From Bradyrhizobium sp. CB1015 (lineage in GTDB: Bacteria > Pseudomonadota > Alphaproteobacteria > Rhizobiales > Xanthobacteraceae): 64,000 nucleotides of DNA. Position numbers and translations under genes: made by a program. Position 1 is the stretch's first letter. Each line of letters opens with the position of its first letter. Positions 60,457 through 64,000 of the stretch are shown here, piece after piece. The notes under the pieces are model-generated. The model searched no databases, was not told the origin of the DNA, and saw nothing but the letters and a program-made list of their open reading frames with translations. Location: positions 3,658,001-3,722,000 of the forward strand of contig NZ_CP104174.1 in the NCBI RefSeq assembly GCF_025200925.1, read 5' to 3'.

Positions 60457-61766
60457 TGCCCGCGAGCCTCGTCATCTCCGCGCCGGCCTCCGGCGTCGGC
60501 AAGACCACGCTGACGCTGGCGCTCGCCCGCGCCTGGCGCCATCGCGGCTTCAACGTGCAGTGCTTCAAGAGCGGGCCCGACTACATCGATCCCGCCTTCC
60601 ACGCCGCCGCCACGGGACGCGCCTCGGTCAACGTCGACAGCTGGGCGATGGATCGCGGCACCATCGCGCATCTCGTCGGCCGCGGTGCCGATGCCGATGT
60701 CGTGCTCGCCGAAGGCTCGATGGGCCTGTTCGACGGTGTCGCTGCGCGCGGGGTCTCCGGCACCGGAGCGACCGCCGATATCGCGGAGATGCTGGGCTGG
60801 CCGGTGGTTCTGGTGATCGATCCCTCCGGCCAGGCGCAGACTGCGGCAGCGATCGCCGCAGGCCTTCGCGATTACCGCGCCGGCGTGCGCCTGGCCGGCG
60901 TCGTGCTCAATCGCGTCGCCAGCCCGCGCCACGAGGATCTGGTGCGGCGCGCGCTGAACGAGGCCGGCATCAAAGTGTTCGGCGCGCTGCCGCGCCACGC
61001 CGAGATCAGCCTGCCGAAGCGGCATCTCGGCCTCGTGCAGGCTGAGGAGCAGGCCGAGATCGGCAAGCTGATCGACGAGGCCGCGCGCTTTGTCGCCGAG
61101 CACGTCGATCTCGATGCGGTGCTCCACTCGGCAGGCAAATGGTCGCCGCAAGCCGCGGTGAACGGCTTGAACGTGACCCCGCCGGGCCAGCGCATCGCGC
61201 TGGCCCGCGATGCGGCGTTCTCGTTCGTCTATCCGCACATGCTGGAAGCCTGGCGCGCGGCGGGCGCCGAGATCGTGCCGTTCTCGCCGCTGACCGACGA
61301 AGCGCCCGATGCAAGCGCCGACGTGTGCTGGCTGCCGGGCGGCTATCCCGAGCTTCATGCGGGAAAGATCGCGGCCAATGCGCGCTTTCGTAGCTCCTTG
61401 CGCGCTTTCGCCGAGACGCGGCCCGTGCATGGCGAATGCGGAGGCTATATGGTGCTGGGCGCAGGCCTCACCGACGCCGACGGCGTCCGCCATGAGATGA
61501 CGGGGCTACTCGGCCTGGAGACCAGCTTTGCCAAGCGCCGCATGCATCTCGGCTATCGTCTTGCCGAACTCGCCGCGCCGATGCCCGGGCATCAGCCTGG
61601 TGCGCGCCTGCGCGGCCACGAGTTCCACTATTCGACCATCCTCGCGCAACCCGATACGGCGCTCGCGGTCGTGCACGACGCCACCGGCGCGGTCATTGCC
61701 GAAACCGGCTCGCGCCGTGGCCATGCCACCGGCACGTTCTTCCATCTGATTGCGGAGGACCGGTGA
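60456..61766 (+). CDS. cobB: Hydrogenobyrinic acid a,c-diamide synthase
   Basis: A 436-residue glutamine amidotransferase. Walker A APASGVGKTT near residues 8-17 and FKSGPDYIDPAFH near 38 lie in the N-terminal half. The glutaminase Cys is in HGECGGYMVLG near 328, and the His motif GHEFHYST near 390. It makes the a,c-diamide that CobN then metallates. The stop overlaps the cobA GTG start (GTGA). Confidence 0.95.
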   Translation: MPASLVISAPASGVGKTTLTLALARAWRHRGFNVQCFKSGPDYIDPAFHAAATGRASVNVDSWAMDRGTIAHLVGRGADADVVLAEGSMGLFDGVAARGVSGTGATADIAEMLGWPVVLVIDPSGQAQTAAAIAAGLRDYRAGVRLAGVVLNRVASPRHEDLVRRALNEAGIKVFGALPRHAEISLPKRHLGLVQAEEQAEIGKLIDEAARFVAEHVDLDAVLHSAGKWSPQAAVNGLNVTPPGQRIALARDAAFSFVYPHMLEAWRAAGAEIVPFSPLTDEAPDASADVCWLPGGYPELHAGKIAANARFRSSLRAFAETRPVHGECGGYMVLGAGLTDADGVRHEMTGLLGLETSFAKRRMHLGYRLAELAAPMPGHQPGARLRGHEFHYSTILAQPDTALAVVHDATGAVIAETGSRRGHATGTFFHLIAEDR

Positions 61767-62494
61767 GCGGTTTTGTCTCTTTCGTGTCCGCCGGCCCCGG
61801 CGATCCCGAGCTCCTCACGGTGAAGGGCGCCGCGCGACTGCGCGAGGCCGATGTCGTGCTCTATGACGATCTTGCCTCCGGCGCGATCCTCGATCTCGCG
61901 CGGCCCGGCGCCAATCTCGTCGCGGTGGGAAAGCGGGCCGGGCGTCCTTCGACCAAGCAGCACCACGTGAACCGTCTCCTGGTCGACTACGCTGCAACCG
62001 GCGCGCGCGTGGTGCGGCTGAAGTCCGGCGATGCCGGCATTTTCAGCCGGCTCGAGGAGGAGCTGGAAACGCTGCGCGAAGCCGGCATCGGCTACGAGAT
62101 CGTTCCCGGTGTCACATCCGCCTGTGTCGCCGCCGCCCAGGCCGGCATTCCCCTGACCCGCCGGCATACCTCCCGCCGGGTGCAGTTCATCACCGGGGCT
62201 GACGTCACCGGCGAGCTGCCGCCGAATTTGAATTGGGCGGCGCTGGCCGATCCCGAGGCCACGACCGTGGTCTATATGGGCCGGCGCACCTTTCCGGCGC
62301 TTGCCGCAAAATTGATCGCGCACGGCCTCGCCCCCAGCACCCCGGCGCTGTTCGCCGAATCTCTCGGGCGTCCCGACGAACGGCTGGTCCGCACCACGAT
62401 TGCCGAGCTCGCCGAGCAGCTTGGCCGCGGCGGCGCCGCTTCCACCGCTGCCGTCATCCTGCTCGGCGCGCTGGCGGGAGAATATCCGGCATGA
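61763..62494 (+). CDS. cobA: Uroporphyrinogen-III C-methyltransferase
   Basis: A 243-residue SUMT without a CysG reductase fusion, so it is the cobalamin-dedicated form. SAGPGDPELLTVKGAARL near residue 8, LKSGDAGIFSRLEEEL near 87 and the VPGVTSACVAAAQAGIPLT segment near 112 are typical. The GTG start is fixed by the GTGA overlap with cobB. It makes precorrin-2, the entry point of the pathway. It ends the long operon; a second riboswitch follows at once. Confidence 0.94.
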   Translation: MSGFVSFVSAGPGDPELLTVKGAARLREADVVLYDDLASGAILDLARPGANLVAVGKRAGRPSTKQHHVNRLLVDYAATGARVVRLKSGDAGIFSRLEEELETLREAGIGYEIVPGVTSACVAAAQAGIPLTRRHTSRRVQFITGADVTGELPPNLNWAALADPEATTVVYMGRRTFPALAAKLIAHGLAPSTPALFAESLGRPDERLVRTTIAELAEQLGRGGAASTAAVILLGALAGEYPA

Positions 62495-62554
62495 CGGCTC
62501 CGGCAGCCGTTCGCCCCTTGACGCCCGCAATGCGAAAGGGGCACACAAGAGCGG

Positions 62555-62745
62555 CATGGTGCTCGACGCGGCGCAAAGCGCCGGAGCATAATCGGGAATG
62601 GGGATGGGCGGACCCAGTTGCGGCGCCCCAAACCCCAGCCGCCCCCGCGACTGTAAGCGGTGAGGGGCTCCGAACCGCCACTGGACCGCAAGGTCCGGGA
62701 AGGCCGGAGAACCCAGTGAACCGCAAGCCAGGAGACCGGCCGTGC
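62555..62745 (+). ncRNA. Cobalamin riboswitch upstream of the CbiM-like permease
   Basis: Conserved blocks in order: CATGGTGCTC start, AATCGGGAATGGG, CCCAGCCGCCCCCGCGACTG, GCCACTGG, GGGAAGGCCGG, and the B12 box AGCCAGGAGACCGGCCGTGC around 62726-62745. The permease starts about 50 bases later, with AGGAAGGAA just before its ATG. It would shut off cobalt uptake when cobalamin is plentiful. Confidence 0.9.
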
Positions 62746-62795
62746 ACGTATTGAGGCCAAGGCCGTCGGGTGTGACGGCAGGAAGGAATTGAGCC

Positions 62796-63473
62796 ATGCA
62801 TATCGAACCCGGGATCGTGACGGGCGCCAAGCTCGTATTGAGTTACGCAACCGGCATCGCCGCAGGCGGCGTTGCCTTGAAGCTTGCGGTCGAGACCGTA
62901 CGTGAGCAGGGCGCCAGCTCTTTCGCGGCGCGCACGCTCGCCACCACGGGCCTCGTCTTCACCTTCTTCCAGGTCCTGCCGCATTTCCCGGTCGGCGTCT
63001 CCGAGGTGCACTTCATCCTGGGCTCGACCCTGTTCCTGCTGTTTGGTGCTGCGCCCGCGGCCTTCGGCCTCGCGTTCGGCCTGTTGCTCCAGGGCGTGTT
63101 GTTCGTGCCGACCGACCTGCCGCAGTATGGCATGAACGTCACCACGCTCCTGGTGCCGCTGTTCGCGATCCAGGCGGTGGCAAGCCGGATCATTCCGCGC
63201 AAGACGGCTTACGTCGAGCTGCAATACCGCCAGGCGCTGGCGCTCTCGACCGCCTATCAGTCCGGCATCGTCGCCTGGGTGGCGTTCTGGGCGCTCTACG
63301 GCTCCGGCTTCGGTGCGACCAACCTCGCCAACATCGCGGCCTTTGCTGGATCCTATGCGCTGGTGATCGTGATCGAGCCGCTCGCCGATCTCGCCCTGCT
63401 GGCGTTGGCGAAGTCGCTGCGTGGCGTCACCGCACCCGGCCTCGTCACCCCGCGCCTGCACAACGCGGCCTGA
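62796..63473 (+). CDS. CbiM-family cobalt transport permease
   Basis: A 225-residue membrane protein with about six helices. The N-terminus MHIEPGIVTGAK matches the MHI start of CbiM, whose first residues bind the Co2+ ion. CbiM is the substrate-specific part of an ECF cobalt importer, normally with CbiN, CbiQ and CbiO; none of these are adjacent here. Regulation by the cobalamin riboswitch supports cobalt as substrate. It could work with components elsewhere or alone. Confidence 0.82.
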   Translation: MHIEPGIVTGAKLVLSYATGIAAGGVALKLAVETVREQGASSFAARTLATTGLVFTFFQVLPHFPVGVSEVHFILGSTLFLLFGAAPAAFGLAFGLLLQGVLFVPTDLPQYGMNVTTLLVPLFAIQAVASRIIPRKTAYVELQYRQALALSTAYQSGIVAWVAFWALYGSGFGATNLANIAAFAGSYALVIVIEPLADLALLALAKSLRGVTAPGLVTPRLHNAA

Positions 63474-63486
63474 GAGACCAGCGAAA

Positions 63487-63507
63487 GGGCGGCCGTCAGG
63501 GCCGCCC
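63487..63507. terminator. Hairpin between the CbiM-like gene and cobF
   Basis: GGGCGGCC (63487-63494), GTCAG, GGCCGCCC (63500-63507): a perfect 8-base-pair stem 13 bases after the permease stop. No T-tract follows, and cobF begins 12 bases later, so it may be a weak terminator or an mRNA-processing or stability stem. Confidence 0.45.
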
Positions 63508-63519
63508 GTCGCGCTCGCG

Positions 63520-64000
63520 ATGCTCACGCTCTCCCTGATAGGCATCGGTTGCGGCGATCCCGAGCAGCTCACGCGCGCCGCAATTGCCGCCATCAACGCG
63601 GCCGATCTCGTCCTGATCCCGCGCAAGGGGACTGCGAAGTCTGATCTTGCCGATCTCAGGCGGATGATCTGCGCCGGCGTGCTCACCGACAAGACGACGC
63701 GCATCGCCGAATTCGATCTTCCCGTGCGCGACGCGACCGAGGCGGACTACCGCAAGGGTGTCGACGATTGGCACGATGCCGTGGCTGCGACCTGGTCGCA
63801 GACGATTGCACGGCACCTCGAAGGTGACGGCAAGGTTGCGCTGCTGATCTGGGGCGATCCGTCGCTCTACGATTCCTCGCTGCGCATTGCGCGGCGATTG
63901 AATCCGTTGCCGACAATCGAAGTCGTGCCCGGCATCACCTCGATCCAGGCGCTGTGCGCGGCGCATGCGCTGCCGCTCAACGACATCGGCGAGCCGTTCC
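63520..64000 (+). CDS. cobF: Precorrin-6A synthase (deacetylating), CobF, 3' partial
   Basis: The frame is open from the ATG at 63520 to the window end, giving 160 residues of a tetrapyrrole methylase. The N-terminus MLTLSLIGIGCGDPEQLTRA is the CobF variant of the SAM loop. ALLIWGDPSLYDSSLRIA near residue 107 and VVPGITSIQALCAAHALPLN (in part) near 135 are typical. It methylates C1 with loss of acetate, a step unique to the aerobic pathway. It follows the riboswitch-controlled permease by 46 bases and probably shares its transcript. Confidence 0.92.
   Translation, partial: MLTLSLIGIGCGDPEQLTRAAIAAINAADLVLIPRKGTAKSDLADLRRMICAGVLTDKTTRIAEFDLPVRDATEADYRKGVDDWHDAVAATWSQTIARHLEGDGKVALLIWGDPSLYDSSLRIARRLNPLPTIEVVPGITSIQALCAAHALPLNDIGEPF

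Overview
The window is a GC-rich chromosomal stretch of an alphaproteobacterium, most likely Bradyrhizobium or a close relative. This rests on the gene content (norEF-norCBQD, a GguAB-type sugar importer, the aerobic Cob pathway with bluB), the codon usage, and dispersed hairpins such as CCTCTCCCGC-TT-GCGGGAGAGG and GGTGGGC...GCCCACC. I assigned the organism by recognition, not by a database search. I saw no rRNA, tRNA, CRISPR array, phage or intact insertion sequence.

Layout. 1-2.6 kb: the end of a monosaccharide ABC importer (gguA partial, gguB). 2.7-9.2 kb: a cupin protein, a possible tiny membrane protein, and the nitric oxide reductase locus norE-norF-norC-norB-norQ-norD, with Fnr-type palindromes before norE and before norC. 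9.3-18.7 kb: a HAD phosphatase, a SorC-family regulator and a polyol import and catabolism operon (binding protein, two permeases, ATPase, short-chain dehydrogenase, FGGY kinase, PfkB kinase). A near-perfect operator palindrome lies before the operon, and its first permease gene carries a frameshift. 18.7-28.5 kb: a LysR regulator, an amidase, a dipeptide-type ABC importer and a second amidase. 28.5-33.4 kb: a looser, visibly less GC-rich region with a serine hydrolase, a MaoC hydratase, several small or secreted proteins and an exported truncated haemoglobin. 33.5-36.6 kb: a divergent LysR regulator and a two-component flavin monooxygenase cluster of the styrene/indole type with an EthD-like protein between the two components. 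36.7-41.6 kb: a repeat pair, an agmatinase-like ureohydrolase, a CorA transporter, and an MhqD/MhqO-like hydrolase-dioxygenase pair facing a LysR regulator across twin palindromes. 42-64 kb: a secreted beta-rich protein, then cobalamin biosynthesis.

The cobalamin block holds most of the aerobic pathway: cobA, I, G, J, M, F (partial), K, L, H, B, N, O, Q, D, C, P and V(cobS), plus cobE, cobW, bluB, a DUF1636 gene and a CbiM-like cobalt permease. Two cobalamin riboswitches control it. One precedes DUF1636-cobW-cobN-cobG-cobH-cobI-cobJ, the other precedes the CbiM-like permease and cobF. The genes mostly overlap by 1-4 bases, which suggests coupled translation. cobK is the exception: it lies on the opposite strand, wedged between cobJ and cobL. 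The cobaltochelatase partners CobS/CobT and the lower-ligand phosphoribosyltransferase are not in the window.

The best candidates for a less-described system are the StyA/EthD/StyB cluster, the Tat-exported truncated haemoglobin, and the riboswitch-controlled DUF1636-CobW pair.
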